A stretch of DNA of 64,000 bases from Caldithrix abyssi DSM 13497 (GTDB taxonomy: Bacteria; Calditrichota; Calditrichia; Calditrichales; Calditrichaceae): contig NZ_CP018099.1 of assembly GCF_001886815.1 (NCBI RefSeq), forward strand, positions 3,904,501-3,968,500, given 5' to 3'. Below are positions 1 through 9,012 of this stretch, one piece after another. The notes beneath the pieces were generated by a model. That model ran no database searches. It was not told the DNA's origin and worked only from the letters and a program-made list of their open reading frames with translations. How positions within the stretch are numbered: position 1 is the first letter of the stretch; each line of letters starts with the position of its first letter. The translations under genes and the position numbers were made by a program.

Positions 1-283
1 TGATTTTACCGGCGGGCAGGTGCCGGTTTTTAGTGCGCGGGTTGGCGGCGTCGTACTCGCGATCGACCAGGCGGTTAAACCCCATGGCCGCGCTACGGGC
101 GCTAACCATCGCCACAACAATCCACAGCAACTTTTCCATGGTCAAAGGAACCGCATCATTGGCCAGAACGGCCGACGACAGGGCAAACGGCAAAGCAAAT
201 ATGGAATGCGAAAACTTAATCATGTGGCCGTATTCTACAATGCGTTGCAAAATCTTCTTCAAAAGCATCTCAATCTTCTCCAT
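1..283 (-). CDS. mqnP: UbiA-family prenyltransferase, N-terminal part (MqnP-like, cut by window edge)
   Basis: The reverse strand from an ATG at 283 reads as an open frame to the window edge, giving about 94 residues. It contains [20 protein letters not shown], the first Asp-rich NxxxDxxxD motif of UbiA prenyltransferases, which binds the Mg-prenyl diphosphate. A hydrophobic segment ([13 protein letters not shown]) looks like the first membrane helix. The family attaches a polyprenyl chain to an aromatic acid in the inner membrane. Being the last visible gene of a futalosine cluster, overlapping the deaminase gene by 25 bp, it is probably MqnP, the prenyltransferase acting on 1,4-dihydroxy-6-naphthoate. 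The family call is firm; the substrate is inferred from context. The C-terminus lies outside the window. Confidence 0.85.
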   Translation of the reverse strand, partial: MEKIEMLLKKILQRIVEYGHMIKFSHSIFALPFALSSAVLANDAVPLTMEKLLWIVVAMVSARSAAMGFNRLVDREYDAANPRTKNRHLPAGKI

Positions 284-1452
284 TTTCGTGAAACCACAGC
301 AGATTCAGGCTCTTCTTTAATCGCTTCGTCAAATTCAAACACGTTAAAGGCCGCTTTTTTACCAACTTCCAGCGAACCAAACTCCCCTTCACGACCCAGC
401 GCTCTGGCGCCGTTCAAAGTCGCCATGCGCACCAGAGTCACAGGATGCAGCGCCTGGTTAAAGCGCTCCCATAGATAATAAATTTCGTCATTCAAATCAA
501 GGCTGACGTTGGAAGCCAGACTGTCGGTTCCGATACACAGCGGAATCCCTTTCTCAAGGTATTTTTGAATCGGCGGCAGCCCCACGTTCAGCCGGTCGTT
601 GCTGCGCGCGCAAATGCAAACCGCAGCGCCGCTGTTTTTCAAAATATCCAGATCTCTGTCCGTTACCTGCACGCCGTGCACCAGCAGTGTTTTACCGTGT
701 AGCAAACCAAGATCGTTTAAATAGCCCACCGGCGTTTTTCCGGGCGTCTTCCAGTTCTCCGGCCAGGCCTTGCGCGCTTTTAAAAAGGCGGTCAGCTCTG
801 CAGAACCTTCCGTTAAAAACGCATATTCGCTTTTGCTCTCGGCCAGGTGGATGGACATTCTGGCAGAAGCGCTGGCGATCTTTTTCAGCAAGTGCGGAGA
901 GGTTGAATAGGGCGCATGGGGCGTAAGAATGGCGTGTGGATTTCTGGCCTGTAATTCCTGTTGGGCCTTTTCAAAAATGACCTCAGCGCGCTCCGGTAAA
1001 AAGCCCAGAATCTCGTAAAAGATCGCCCGTTCAAGCGGTTCGTCGGGCAAAGGCTCCAGCAGCGGACCGTTGGTAATATCGCCCGCCAGCGCAGTCCCCG
1101 ATTGCCGCATCAGGCGCATCTGCTGCAGGGCAGCCGTTTTGACGCGCTGCGGATTTTCTTTTTGCGCGCGAACGGCCAGCAACCTTTCCACCCATTCAAA
1201 AAACTGCCCGGCCGGTATTGTTTCATCTTTAAAATAAGATAATTCCAGATGGGTGTGCGCATTGACCCAGGCCGGCAATATAACGCCATTGGGGAAGTTG
1301 TAAATTTTCAAATTTTTAGCATGCCGGGGCAATTCATGGCCGGGCACAATGGTAGAGATGACGCCATCTTCGACGATGAGCGCGGCCTCGCGCATGGGCG
1401 GGCTGACAACCGGTACAATCCAACTGGCGCAGTAGGCTTCTTTTTTTTTCAC
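259..1452 (-). CDS. mqnX: amidohydrolase, probable aminodeoxyfutalosine deaminase
   Basis: A 397-residue metal-dependent amidohydrolase of the TRZ/ATZ and cytosine-deaminase-like group. Visible metal-site motifs are NAHTHLEL near the N-terminus, TPHAPYSTS in the middle, [17 protein letters not shown] and [16 protein letters not shown] near the C-terminus. Deaminases of this family convert 6-amino-6-deoxyfutalosine to futalosine after MqnE. It starts one base after the mqnC stop codon and its end overlaps the prenyltransferase start, so it is translated within the menaquinone operon. The enzyme family is certain. The exact substrate is inferred from the neighbours, as related deaminases act on S-adenosylhomocysteine or guanine. 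A futalosine hydrolase (MqnB) would be needed downstream in the pathway and is not visible here. Confidence 0.8.
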   Translation of the reverse strand: MKKKEAYCASWIVPVVSPPMREAALIVEDGVISTIVPGHELPRHAKNLKIYNFPNGVILPAWVNAHTHLELSYFKDETIPAGQFFEWVERLLAVRAQKENPQRVKTAALQQMRLMRQSGTALAGDITNGPLLEPLPDEPLERAIFYEILGFLPERAEVIFEKAQQELQARNPHAILTPHAPYSTSPHLLKKIASASARMSIHLAESKSEYAFLTEGSAELTAFLKARKAWPENWKTPGKTPVGYLNDLGLLHGKTLLVHGVQVTDRDLDILKNSGAAVCICARSNDRLNVGLPPIQKYLEKGIPLCIGTDSLASNVSLDLNDEIYYLWERFNQALHPVTLVRMATLNGARALGREGEFGSLEVGKKAAFNVFEFDEAIKEEPESAVVSRKWRRLRCF

Positions 1453-1453
1453 A

Positions 1454-2521
1454 TTAATTCAACAGATTATATTCCATGTCGCGCAGGCGCGGCTCGAATC
1501 CCGCCTTAATAATAATGCGTTCGATTTCCTGGCGGTCCATCCGAAAAGTCGCTCCGGCCGCCGCCACCACATTTTCTTCGATCATCACGCTGCCAAAATC
1601 ATTGCCGCCAAAAAACAGGCCCATTTGCGCAATCTTAGCGCCCATGGTCACCCACGACACCTGAATATTGGGCAGGTTGTCCAGCATCAATCGAGAAATG
1701 GCCAGGGTTCGCAAATAGTCGTAGGCGCTGGTCTTTTGCACATGAACGCGCGTGTTTTCCGGCTGAAAGGTCCAGGGAATAAAAGCCGTAAACCCCAGGG
1801 TGTGATCCTGCAGCTCGCGGATTTTTATCATGTGCTGCAAACGGTGCTCGTAAGTTTCCACATGCCCAAACATCATGGTGGCCGTGCTCTTCATGCCCAT
1901 TTTGTGCGCAGTTTCCATCACCTTAAGCCACTGTTCGGCAGTGGTTTTATTGGCATTCAATTTTATGCGGACTTCATCTACCAGAATTTCAGCGCCGCCG
2001 CCGGGAATGGAATCCAGACCGGCCCCGCGCAAACGAATCAGCGTATCTTGCAGCGAAAGGTGGGAAATCTTTGCAATGTAGTGAATTTCCGGCGGGGAAA
2101 GCGAATGAATGCGCACCGCTGGAAATTTTTCCTTGATAAAACGAAAGAGATCCTCATAAAAATCAATTTTTAATTGCGGATTCAATCCGCCCTGCATTAA
2201 AATCTGGTAGCCGCCCCGATCAATCGTTTCCTGAATTTTGCGCGCGATTTCTTCTTTTTTGAGCACATAGCCGTGTGAGGAGCCTATTTTTTCGTAAAAC
2301 GCGCAAAAATCACAATTGGCCACACAGATATTGGTGTAATTGATATTGCGATCGATAATAAAGGTGACAACAGGCCTGGGATGGAAGCGGCGCTTAACCC
2401 GGTCGGCCAGTTTGCCCAGCCAGATTAGATCGGCTTCTTCAAACAAAAACAGCCCCTCTTCCAGGGTTAATCGTCCGTTCTCGGCCACCTTTTGCTCTAT
2501 GGTCTGTTTATTGATCTTCAT
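1454..2521 (-). CDS. mqnC: cyclic dehypoxanthinyl futalosine synthase (radical SAM)
   Basis: Radical SAM enzyme that cyclises dehypoxanthine futalosine in menaquinone biosynthesis. From the ATG at 2521 (MKINKQT) it has 355 residues. The iron-sulfur motif CxxxCxxC is C66, C70, C73 (NICVANCDFC). The run MQGGLNPQLKIDFYEDLF and the SLSPPEIHYIAK segment are characteristic of MqnC rather than MqnE. I prefer 2521 to an ATG at 2548 because the longer form would add nine residues lying wholly inside mqnA; the shorter form still overlaps the mqnA stop by 14 bp, suggesting coupled translation. Start choice is moderately sure; function is well supported by motif and operon. Confidence 0.93.
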   Translation of the reverse strand: MKINKQTIEQKVAENGRLTLEEGLFLFEEADLIWLGKLADRVKRRFHPRPVVTFIIDRNINYTNICVANCDFCAFYEKIGSSHGYVLKKEEIARKIQETIDRGGYQILMQGGLNPQLKIDFYEDLFRFIKEKFPAVRIHSLSPPEIHYIAKISHLSLQDTLIRLRGAGLDSIPGGGAEILVDEVRIKLNANKTTAEQWLKVMETAHKMGMKSTATMMFGHVETYEHRLQHMIKIRELQDHTLGFTAFIPWTFQPENTRVHVQKTSAYDYLRTLAISRLMLDNLPNIQVSWVTMGAKIAQMGLFFGGNDFGSVMIEENVVAAAGATFRMDRQEIERIIIKAGFEPRLRDMEYNLLN

Positions 2522-3377
2522 AAAAATGCAGCTCCGGAATATGTTCAATTAAGCCCAGATAAAACGCGTAATGGTAAAATTCCAGTAACCCGGCTTTTTC
2601 GTCCTCGTCCAGCTTGTAGAAAATATTCCTGGTCAAATACTCCTGGTAGAACTGCCAGCTCTGCGTTTTACCCACGGCATATTCACGGGAAATTTTTTCG
2701 ATATTTTGCGCGCCGATTTCATAGGATTTTTGCATGATGGTCACTTCGTCGTTGCTCAGGCTCAATTCATGACCGGCCCAGAAGGCGTAAACAAAAGGCA
2801 GGCCCGTCATGTCGGTCCATTCTTCGCCCAGGTCCAGATGGTTGGGAAAGGACGCCTGGTATTGCAGCGCCCGGTCGCCAATGACCAGGGCCGCATCGGC
2901 TTTTTGTAGCATCTCCTGCAGGTCGGGCGCCATGGGCACAAACTGCGGCTCGATTTCAAACTTTTCTAATAGCAAGATTTTTAACAGCGCCACGGAAGTT
3001 CGCGAGCTGGTATCCAGAGCAATGGTGTTGATGCGCCTGATATCCTGATTGAAAAAGAGCGCAACGCTCTTTACCGCACCTCTGGAAGCGATGCACAATT
3101 CCGGCACAATTTTCAAACCGCCCTTGCCGCGGGCATATTCAATGGAAGGAATCAGTCCGAGCTCCACCTCGCCCTGCAGCAAACGTTCCGCGCAAACAGA
3201 AGGCACATCTTTTTGCATGACGAAATCATGTTTCACCAGACCTTTTTCCAGGCCGTACACCAGCGGTTTGGTATTCAAATAACTAACATAGCTTACATTT
3301 TTTACTTTGTAAGAAATGGGGGCGTCGCCTTCCGGCTGCGTTTGCGATGCTCCGCCAAATAGATTATTAATTTCCAT
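2508..3377 (-). CDS. mqnA: chorismate dehydratase
   Basis: First dedicated enzyme of the futalosine route: it dehydrates chorismate to 3-[(1-carboxyvinyl)oxy]benzoate. The 289-residue protein has the family opening SYVSYLNTKPLVYGLEKG at about residues 29-46, then GLIPSIEYARG and VALDTSSRTSVALLKILL, typical of this periplasmic-binding-protein-like fold. There is an N-terminal extension of roughly 25 residues before the usual start; the ATG at 3377 has a clear GGAG eight bases upstream and no better internal start is visible, so the extension is probably real. It lies 13 bp after mqnE and overlaps mqnC. Cytoplasmic, no signal peptide. Confidence 0.93.
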   Translation of the reverse strand: MEINNLFGGASQTQPEGDAPISYKVKNVSYVSYLNTKPLVYGLEKGLVKHDFVMQKDVPSVCAERLLQGEVELGLIPSIEYARGKGGLKIVPELCIASRGAVKSVALFFNQDIRRINTIALDTSSRTSVALLKILLLEKFEIEPQFVPMAPDLQEMLQKADAALVIGDRALQYQASFPNHLDLGEEWTDMTGLPFVYAFWAGHELSLSNDEVTIMQKSYEIGAQNIEKISREYAVGKTQSWQFYQEYLTRNIFYKLDEDEKAGLLEFYHYAFYLGLIEHIPELHFYEDQ

Positions 3378-3390
3378 TGAATTCTCCGAA

Positions 3391-4512
3391 TTAAACCTGA
3401 TCGATGATTTCCGTTTCCGTATTTACACTCTGGTACAGCGCATTTCGTTCCACAGGGACAAAGCCGCATTCGCTGATCAATTTTTTCAGTTGACTGCGCG
3501 TCATCATTTGTGACGATCTGGCGCCGGCCATGTGGTAGATACGTTCTTCCACCACCGAGCCATCAATATCGTCCGCGCCAAAAGAGAGGGCAATTTGCGC
3601 CACGTCTTTACCCAGCATCACCCAATAGGCCTTGATATGATCAAAATTATCCAGCAACAGGCGGCTGATGGCAATGTGCTTTAGATCTTCCACACCGGTG
3701 GCCATGGGCAGGCGAGCCATGCGCGTATTTTCCGGATGGAAAAGCAGTGGTAAAAAAGTGAGAAATCCGCCCGATTCATCCTGCGCCTTACGCAAACGGA
3801 TTAAATGATCGACCTTTTCCTCGTCTTTTTCGATGTGGCCGTACAACATGGTGGCATTGGTGCGAATGCCCTTTTGGTGCGCGATTTTATGGATTTCGAT
3901 CCACTCATCGGCCGAAAGTTTGTCCATAAACAGCTTGCGCTTCACCCGTTCGCTGAACACCTCCGCGCCGCCGCCGGGCATGGTGTTTAAACCGGCCTCC
4001 AATAAATCATCCAGCACCGCTGCCCATGATTTGCCGGAGCGTTCGGCCAGGTAGGCGATTTCAACAGCCGTGTAGGCTTTTATGTTTACATTCGGCCGCA
4101 CCTCTTTTACCACGCGCAATACATCAATGTAGTATTCGTAAGGCAGGCCGTCGTCTAAACCGCCGACAATGTGGATTTCGGTGATCGGCTCTTCGATGCG
4201 TTCCAGTACCTTCTGACGCACCGTTTCCAGCGACATACGATAGGCGCCCTCCTGACCATCCTTACGGTAGAAGGCGCAAAACAGGCAATCGTTGCGGCAG
4301 ATATTGGTGGGGTTGATGTGTTGATTCAGGGTGTAAAAGGTTTTTAAGCCGTTTTTTTGAACGCGGATATGATGCGCCATTTCACCAATGGTCAACACAT
4401 CGTTAGAATTGAAAAGCGTCATCCCGTCTTCAAAAGACAGCCGTTCACCGGCCATCACTTTATCGTAAATTCGTTTTAAGTTCGAGTCTGTCAAGTCAGC
4501 GCTCCATTTCAT
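3391..4512 (-). CDS. mqnE: aminodeoxyfutalosine synthase (radical SAM)
   Basis: Radical SAM enzyme that joins the adenosyl radical of SAM to the MqnA product to give aminodeoxyfutalosine. It has 373 residues with CxxxCxxC at C72, C76, C79 (NICRNDCLFC). IVGGLDDGLPYEYYIDVLR and IKAYTAVEIAYLA follow the MqnE pattern and distinguish it from the paralogue MqnC two genes downstream; both share the TMPGGGAE/SIPGGGAE block. It is the promoter-proximal gene of the five-gene minus-strand cluster, with about 600 bp of non-coding DNA upstream. The start ATG has only a weak purine-rich stretch (GGTAA) in front of it. Confidence 0.93.
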   Translation of the reverse strand: MKWSADLTDSNLKRIYDKVMAGERLSFEDGMTLFNSNDVLTIGEMAHHIRVQKNGLKTFYTLNQHINPTNICRNDCLFCAFYRKDGQEGAYRMSLETVRQKVLERIEEPITEIHIVGGLDDGLPYEYYIDVLRVVKEVRPNVNIKAYTAVEIAYLAERSGKSWAAVLDDLLEAGLNTMPGGGAEVFSERVKRKLFMDKLSADEWIEIHKIAHQKGIRTNATMLYGHIEKDEEKVDHLIRLRKAQDESGGFLTFLPLLFHPENTRMARLPMATGVEDLKHIAISRLLLDNFDHIKAYWVMLGKDVAQIALSFGADDIDGSVVEERIYHMAGARSSQMMTRSQLKKLISECGFVPVERNALYQSVNTETEIIDQV

Positions 4513-4655
4513 TTTACCATGAAATCGAAAAATTTACAAGTCCTGTACGGTTAAAGCAAATTTATGTTACAAATCTGAACGATTCCCATGTTTTGATTAT
4601 CTGGATTAACGATTAAGGCAGGAGATTTATTTCATATCAGCAGCCCTGAAATGTG

Positions 4656-4679
4656 AATTAAACGAGATGTCGTTTAATT
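4656..4679. repeat. perfect 10-bp inverted repeat upstream of mqnE
   Basis: AATTAAACGA at 4656-4665 and TCGTTTAATT at 4670-4679 are perfect reverse complements around a GATG loop. It lies about 145 bp before the mqnE start. No T-run follows it on either strand, so an operator is as likely as a terminator for the gene upstream (5122-7353, same strand). Confidence 0.55.
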
Positions 4680-4694
4680 AATGAGTTTATTGCA

Positions 4695-5055
4695 AGGCAG
4701 CACAGCCGCAACCAAAAACAAACCACAATGTGCGTAAAGTAATTTTCTTGCAGATTACGCCAATCATCGCAGAAAAAGATTAAACAAACTATTTCAAGCG
4801 ACCACAGAGAGCTCAAAGGAGTCACAAAGAGTGCAAAGAGTGTTAAAAATTTAAAAAAGTTTCAATTGCCCACACCATCTTGATCTCCTTTTCCAAGAAT
4901 AAAAGTCTGGGAGAGGGGAACGCTGAACGTGGACAGTTGCCATTCAACCATTCAACTAATCAACTAATCAACTATTCAACCAATCCAGCAGCACAAAAAT
5001 TTTCAAATCCCGCCCGGGCGAGATTGATCTTCCAGAGGAAGTATCCTAAACAAGC
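4695..5055. repeat. dispersed intergenic repeat, copy A
   Basis: Full copy of a repeat family also found at 32829-33204, 46694-47001 and 60770-61115, with a partial copy at 40018-40110. Shared blocks in order: CAGCCGCAACCAAAAAC; TTGCAGATTACGCCAATCAT; CCACAGAGAGCTCA; a TTTCAATTGCC block; AAGAATAAAAGTCTGGGAG; a tract of ATTCAAC/TAATCAAC heptamers ending ATTCAACCAATCCAGC; CACAAAAATTTTCAAA; and GATCTTCCAGAGGAAGTATC. No coding signal is convincing. It fills most of the gap between mqnE and the lytic transglycosylase. Confidence 0.85.
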
Positions 5056-5121
5056 GGGACAGGAAATGAAACGCTTTGTCTTCACCGTCGCACTCGTGAC
5101 AGTGAAGAATATTGGTTTCCG

Positions 5122-7353
5122 TTAAAATCCGAAAGCCAGCGACCAATTTTCCAGATCGTCTTCCATGGAAAGCAGTGTCCGGCGATCGACCTGAAAATCA
5201 TTGTACAGTAATTTGTAGGCCCAGTAATTTTTCATGACGCGCTTTACGTAGTTTCTGGTTTCTTTGAACTCTATGTTTTCGATAAAGCCGTCTGTATGGT
5301 TGGAATAGTTTAATTTCAGCCAGCGTTTAACGCGGTGCGGACCGGCGTTGTAAGCCGCCAGTATTTTGGCTTTGTCTCCTTTAAACTGTCTGTGCAGCTG
5401 TTTTAAGTACAGCGTACCCAGATGGATATTGAACTCCGGATCGAATAACAGATCGATATTTTTCAATCGCTTTCCCGCCAAAAACGCCATATCGCGCGCC
5501 GTGGTCGGAATAAGCTGCATTAAACCATAAGCGTTGGCAAACGACTTTGCGCGATGGTCAAAGGCGCTTTCTTGCTTGATGAGTCCTAATACCAGCTCCT
5601 TTTCCAGGCCGTAGCGCCGGCAAAATTTATCCACAATCTGATCATAGTAATAGGGAAAGCGTTCGCGTAAAATAAACAGTTTTTCGCCATAGGCAAGCTT
5701 GCTGTAAAAGCGTTGATTGATCTGATCGTACAATCGGTAAGCGCGGCCGTACTCTTTAAGCCTTTTGTAGGTTTCGGCCAGGGCAATCCATTCCTGAATT
5801 TCCCGCCGATCGATTTTTAAGGTGGAAAGTTCGGCCACGGCATACGAGCGCCCCAACAAATCGTCAATCAAAAAAACTCTTTCAAAATGGTCGATGTGCT
5901 TCTGAAATCCTTTGCCGTAATAGTTCAGCGGATTGCGAATTCGTTTAAACGCTTTGATTAACGCATTGGTGGAGTCCATGTACTCTTTTTCCAGCAGGTA
6001 GCTTTTTAAAGTGTAGTAATCATCCCACATGTTGCGGGCCAGGTCTCTTCTGATTCTGCTGGCCGTTAAGGTGTCGCTTTTCATTTCGCGGCAAATGCTT
6101 ACCCAGTACGCCGCCCGATTCTTAAAAAAATCTTTTGTGCGGCTGAAACGGATTTTATTAAATACGCGTTCTGCCTGCTCAATCTTTCCCAGCCTGAACA
6201 ACGTGTAGCCGTACCTGAAGCGCGCTTCTGAGCCAAAGGAAGAATGCGGCCAGCGTCGATACAACTTTTGATAAAAAGATAAAGCATCCTGCAAACGGCC
6301 CATGCGCTCTTCTAAAAGGGCCACCTTCCAGATGACTTCCGCGGCCATTCGGCGCCGTGGATAGCGATCCGCATATTCCTTGTAAAGATCTATGCTTTTT
6401 TGCACATTGCCAACCGCCAGATAAGCGCGCGCCAGATATAACCGAATTTTAGGCTCCAGCGCTTTATTTTTAAGATTGGCCAGTAAATTTTTAAAGCCGA
6501 TCAGCGCGGTGGAATATCGTCCCTGGGCATAGTAGTTTCGCACCAGCAGGTAGCGGGCTTCTTCCTGTAGTTTTACGTCGCTGGTTTCACGAATAAATTT
6601 TTCTAATTTTACGCGCGCCTCGTCATATCTGCGGTGTTTGCTTAAAACCGGATAAATTTTCAGGAACTTTTTCCGGTACCATTCGGGCGCTTTTTGCTCT
6701 AATTCATCCACCAATTGTTCGCACACCTGGTGCGAAGGATGTTTTTTAATGATCTGATAGTACTCTTTCAGGGCGGCATCCTTACGCCCGCTTAACCACA
6801 AACAATCGGCCGCCTTTTTCTTGAACTCCACTCGTTGCGTTTTACGGATTTTTCGCTCGATGGCCAGTTGAAAATATTTGCGCGCTTCTAAAAATTTTTT
6901 CTGGCGGTAACAGGTTTCGGCCAGAGGGATTAAAAGCGAATCGGCCAGCGGGCTGTTTCGGTATTGTTTTAAATAATCGCGAGCCAGAGGCAACGCTCTG
7001 CTCGTGTCCATTCCCCAGATGCTCCTTATCTCAAAATAAGCGCTGTAAGACGGTAAAAAGCCCGATTCCTTCAGTTCACTAAAAAGCCTGGCCGCTTTCT
7101 TAAAATCTTTGTTCTGATAGGCGGCAAAGGCAAACTTAAACTTTGTGCCATCGGAAATTCGGGGATTGACTTTTAATAAAAAGTTTTGCAGTGAGTCGTA
7201 ATAAGCGTAAAAATTCTGCTGATGGTAGAGCTTATCCAGTTTATTGAAAATAATTTGCCGCTCGGATACATTATCCCAGTTGGAATTAAAAATAGCCTGA
7301 AAATCGAGTAAAACCACAAAAAGGACAATCGGCAAATATTTATTGATCTTCAT
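5122..7353 (-). CDS. TPR-containing lytic murein transglycosylase
   Basis: A 743-residue exported protein that cleaves peptidoglycan glycan strands to anhydromuramyl products. An N-terminal hydrophobic segment (LPIVLFVVLLDF) is a signal or anchor. Residues about 50-560 are a long series of helical TPR-like repeats, as in Slt70. The C-terminal SLT domain (about 580-715) carries GLIKQESAFDHRAKS with the catalytic Glu near residue 593, then AYGLMQLIPTTA and ILAAYNAGPHRVKRW, the standard goose-lysozyme-like motifs. It is longer than typical Slt70 because of extra TPR units. It stands alone, with non-coding DNA on both sides. Family assignment is firm; whether it serves division, recycling or secretion cannot be read from the sequence. 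Confidence 0.9.
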   Translation of the reverse strand: MKINKYLPIVLFVVLLDFQAIFNSNWDNVSERQIIFNKLDKLYHQQNFYAYYDSLQNFLLKVNPRISDGTKFKFAFAAYQNKDFKKAARLFSELKESGFLPSYSAYFEIRSIWGMDTSRALPLARDYLKQYRNSPLADSLLIPLAETCYRQKKFLEARKYFQLAIERKIRKTQRVEFKKKAADCLWLSGRKDAALKEYYQIIKKHPSHQVCEQLVDELEQKAPEWYRKKFLKIYPVLSKHRRYDEARVKLEKFIRETSDVKLQEEARYLLVRNYYAQGRYSTALIGFKNLLANLKNKALEPKIRLYLARAYLAVGNVQKSIDLYKEYADRYPRRRMAAEVIWKVALLEERMGRLQDALSFYQKLYRRWPHSSFGSEARFRYGYTLFRLGKIEQAERVFNKIRFSRTKDFFKNRAAYWVSICREMKSDTLTASRIRRDLARNMWDDYYTLKSYLLEKEYMDSTNALIKAFKRIRNPLNYYGKGFQKHIDHFERVFLIDDLLGRSYAVAELSTLKIDRREIQEWIALAETYKRLKEYGRAYRLYDQINQRFYSKLAYGEKLFILRERFPYYYDQIVDKFCRRYGLEKELVLGLIKQESAFDHRAKSFANAYGLMQLIPTTARDMAFLAGKRLKNIDLLFDPEFNIHLGTLYLKQLHRQFKGDKAKILAAYNAGPHRVKRWLKLNYSNHTDGFIENIEFKETRNYVKRVMKNYWAYKLLYNDFQVDRRTLLSMEDDLENWSLAFGF

Positions 7354-7605
7354 TTAATATGCATCCTGCAATGATCTTCCATGTTTATTAATCGTACAGC
7401 AATTGGGCTTTAGTTAGAATAATCGAATTTTATGTCCAGAACCGTGACAAATTCCACGTTTATTTATGATAATTAATTCTGAGCTAAAATCAAGTCTTTT
7501 TCCGGGGACTTCACTGGATTCATTGCTCTGTTTAAATTAAAATTTCCTTTTCAAACTCCTGAGCCACTCAACTCAAAAAACTCATAGAAACGGCAAAGGT
7601 TTCCT

Positions 7606-9012
7606 TTATTCAAAAGACCATTCCTTTTGACGTTTTAGTATTTCATCCAGGTTAAATTTTTTCAGCATTCTGGTAACGGCCTCTTTGTCCAATTTTTGAA
7701 AGGGTAGTTGCGGTCGATTGGCCAATTCAACCACCATGATCGAGATTACACCCGCCGCCTGAGAAAGATAGTCACTGCGCACTTTATCAAAGGTATCGCC
7801 AAAACTGTGGTAAAACCGTCCCTGATCCTTATCCAGATGCGCCGTTAACGTAAAGGTCGGAATTCCCTGCATCATAAAGGGCATGTGATCGCTGTTGGTC
7901 CAGGAGCGGCTGATCGCGCCGACTGTTAAATTATATCCCTGTAGGTTTTCGGCCAGAGTTTCAAAAAAGGGCAAAAAATCGTCAAAGCCCATGGCATTAA
8001 ATCCCGTTGGGCGACCGGTCATATCCATATTGACCATGGCCGCAATCGGTTCGTTGCCGTGTTTTTCCATGTACTTTTTCGATCCCCACAAACCGAGCTC
8101 TTCGCCGTTGAACCAGACGAACTCCAGCGTAAAATGGTTTTGCGGATGGATTTGATGGATGAGCCGCGCCACTTCCAGCAAGATGGCGCTGCCGTTACCG
8201 TTGTCAATGCCGCCCTGACCAAAATCCCAGCTATCGAAATGGGCGCCGAGCACAATTTTGTCTTTGACCTTTCCCGGGATAGTTGCCACGATATTGGCCG
8301 TGGTAATGGGCGTACAATAGGAACGGGTTGTGATTTTTAACCTGGGCATCTTCCCCGTTTCTAAAAGCCGTTTCAGCCACTGCCCTTCTTCATAGGTAAT
8401 GCTAAAACCCGGAATGGGCGCAGGCTCGCCCTGAAAGCTAAAAGTACCGGCACGCATCAACCCGCCGATTTTGTTGTTCACAAACAGCACCGCTTTTGCG
8501 CCATTGGCTGCCGCATAGCGAATCACTTCGGAGCGCAGAGGTTGCTTTCCTTTTTTGGGCTTTTCGGGCGGAATCAGAACAATTTTTCCATGAACATCAA
8601 TGGAATCCAAAATTTCTTTCTGGCCGGAATGTCCGTTCACCAAAGGAGCAGTAAAAGGTGGCGTTTGGTTAACATATCCCAGAGCCGCGCAGCGCAACGT
8701 TCTTTCAGTGGGCTCTAAAAGTTTAATCTCGTCATCGCCGCGCACCCAGCCGGGCATATTAAAACTTTCTCTTTTGGCATCTAAACCCAATTTTTTCAGC
8801 TCTTCAATCAATATGTCCATGGCCTTTTCATTTTGTTTGCTGCCTACCAGCCGACCGCCGGCTTCATCGCAGATGCGCTGTAAAACAGGATAGGACACAT
8901 TGTCCACAAAAGCCGATCCGCTTAGCTGCCGCCAGATTTGTTTATTGAAGTCGCCAGAAAACAGCCCTCCCATAAAAACAAGCGTAATTAAAATGGCGAT
9001 CGAACGTTTCAT
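7606..9012 (-). CDS. M28-family zinc aminopeptidase with PA domain, exported
   Basis: A 468-residue secreted metallopeptidase. Residues 1-20 are a signal peptide (SIAILITLVFMGGLFSG). A protease-associated insertion follows around residues 125-235 (GKIVLIPPEK, AAANGAKAVLFVNN). The M28 catalytic domain has the di-zinc ligands in HFDSWDFGQGGIDNGNGSA, EELGLWGSKKY, VNMDMTGRP and LTAHLDKD. The arrangement resembles carboxypeptidase Q and similar dipeptide-cleaving peptidases, so peptide scavenging in the periplasm is likely. It starts directly after the stop of the 198-residue gene upstream, implying co-transcription. Exact specificity is unknown. Confidence 0.88.
   Translation of the reverse strand: MKRSIAILITLVFMGGLFSGDFNKQIWRQLSGSAFVDNVSYPVLQRICDEAGGRLVGSKQNEKAMDILIEELKKLGLDAKRESFNMPGWVRGDDEIKLLEPTERTLRCAALGYVNQTPPFTAPLVNGHSGQKEILDSIDVHGKIVLIPPEKPKKGKQPLRSEVIRYAAANGAKAVLFVNNKIGGLMRAGTFSFQGEPAPIPGFSITYEEGQWLKRLLETGKMPRLKITTRSYCTPITTANIVATIPGKVKDKIVLGAHFDSWDFGQGGIDNGNGSAILLEVARLIHQIHPQNHFTLEFVWFNGEELGLWGSKKYMEKHGNEPIAAMVNMDMTGRPTGFNAMGFDDFLPFFETLAENLQGYNLTVGAISRSWTNSDHMPFMMQGIPTFTLTAHLDKDQGRFYHSFGDTFDKVRSDYLSQAAGVISIMVVELANRPQLPFQKLDKEAVTRMLKKFNLDEILKRQKEWSFE

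Noticed and set aside
1625-2173. A 182-residue plus-strand open frame
   Set aside because: Antisense to mqnC, whose radical SAM motifs are clear; no ribosome site and no recognisable domain.
4880-5125. An 81-residue plus-strand open frame in the repeat
   Set aside because: Runs across the heptamer tract, is not kept open in the other copies of the repeat, and has no ribosome site.
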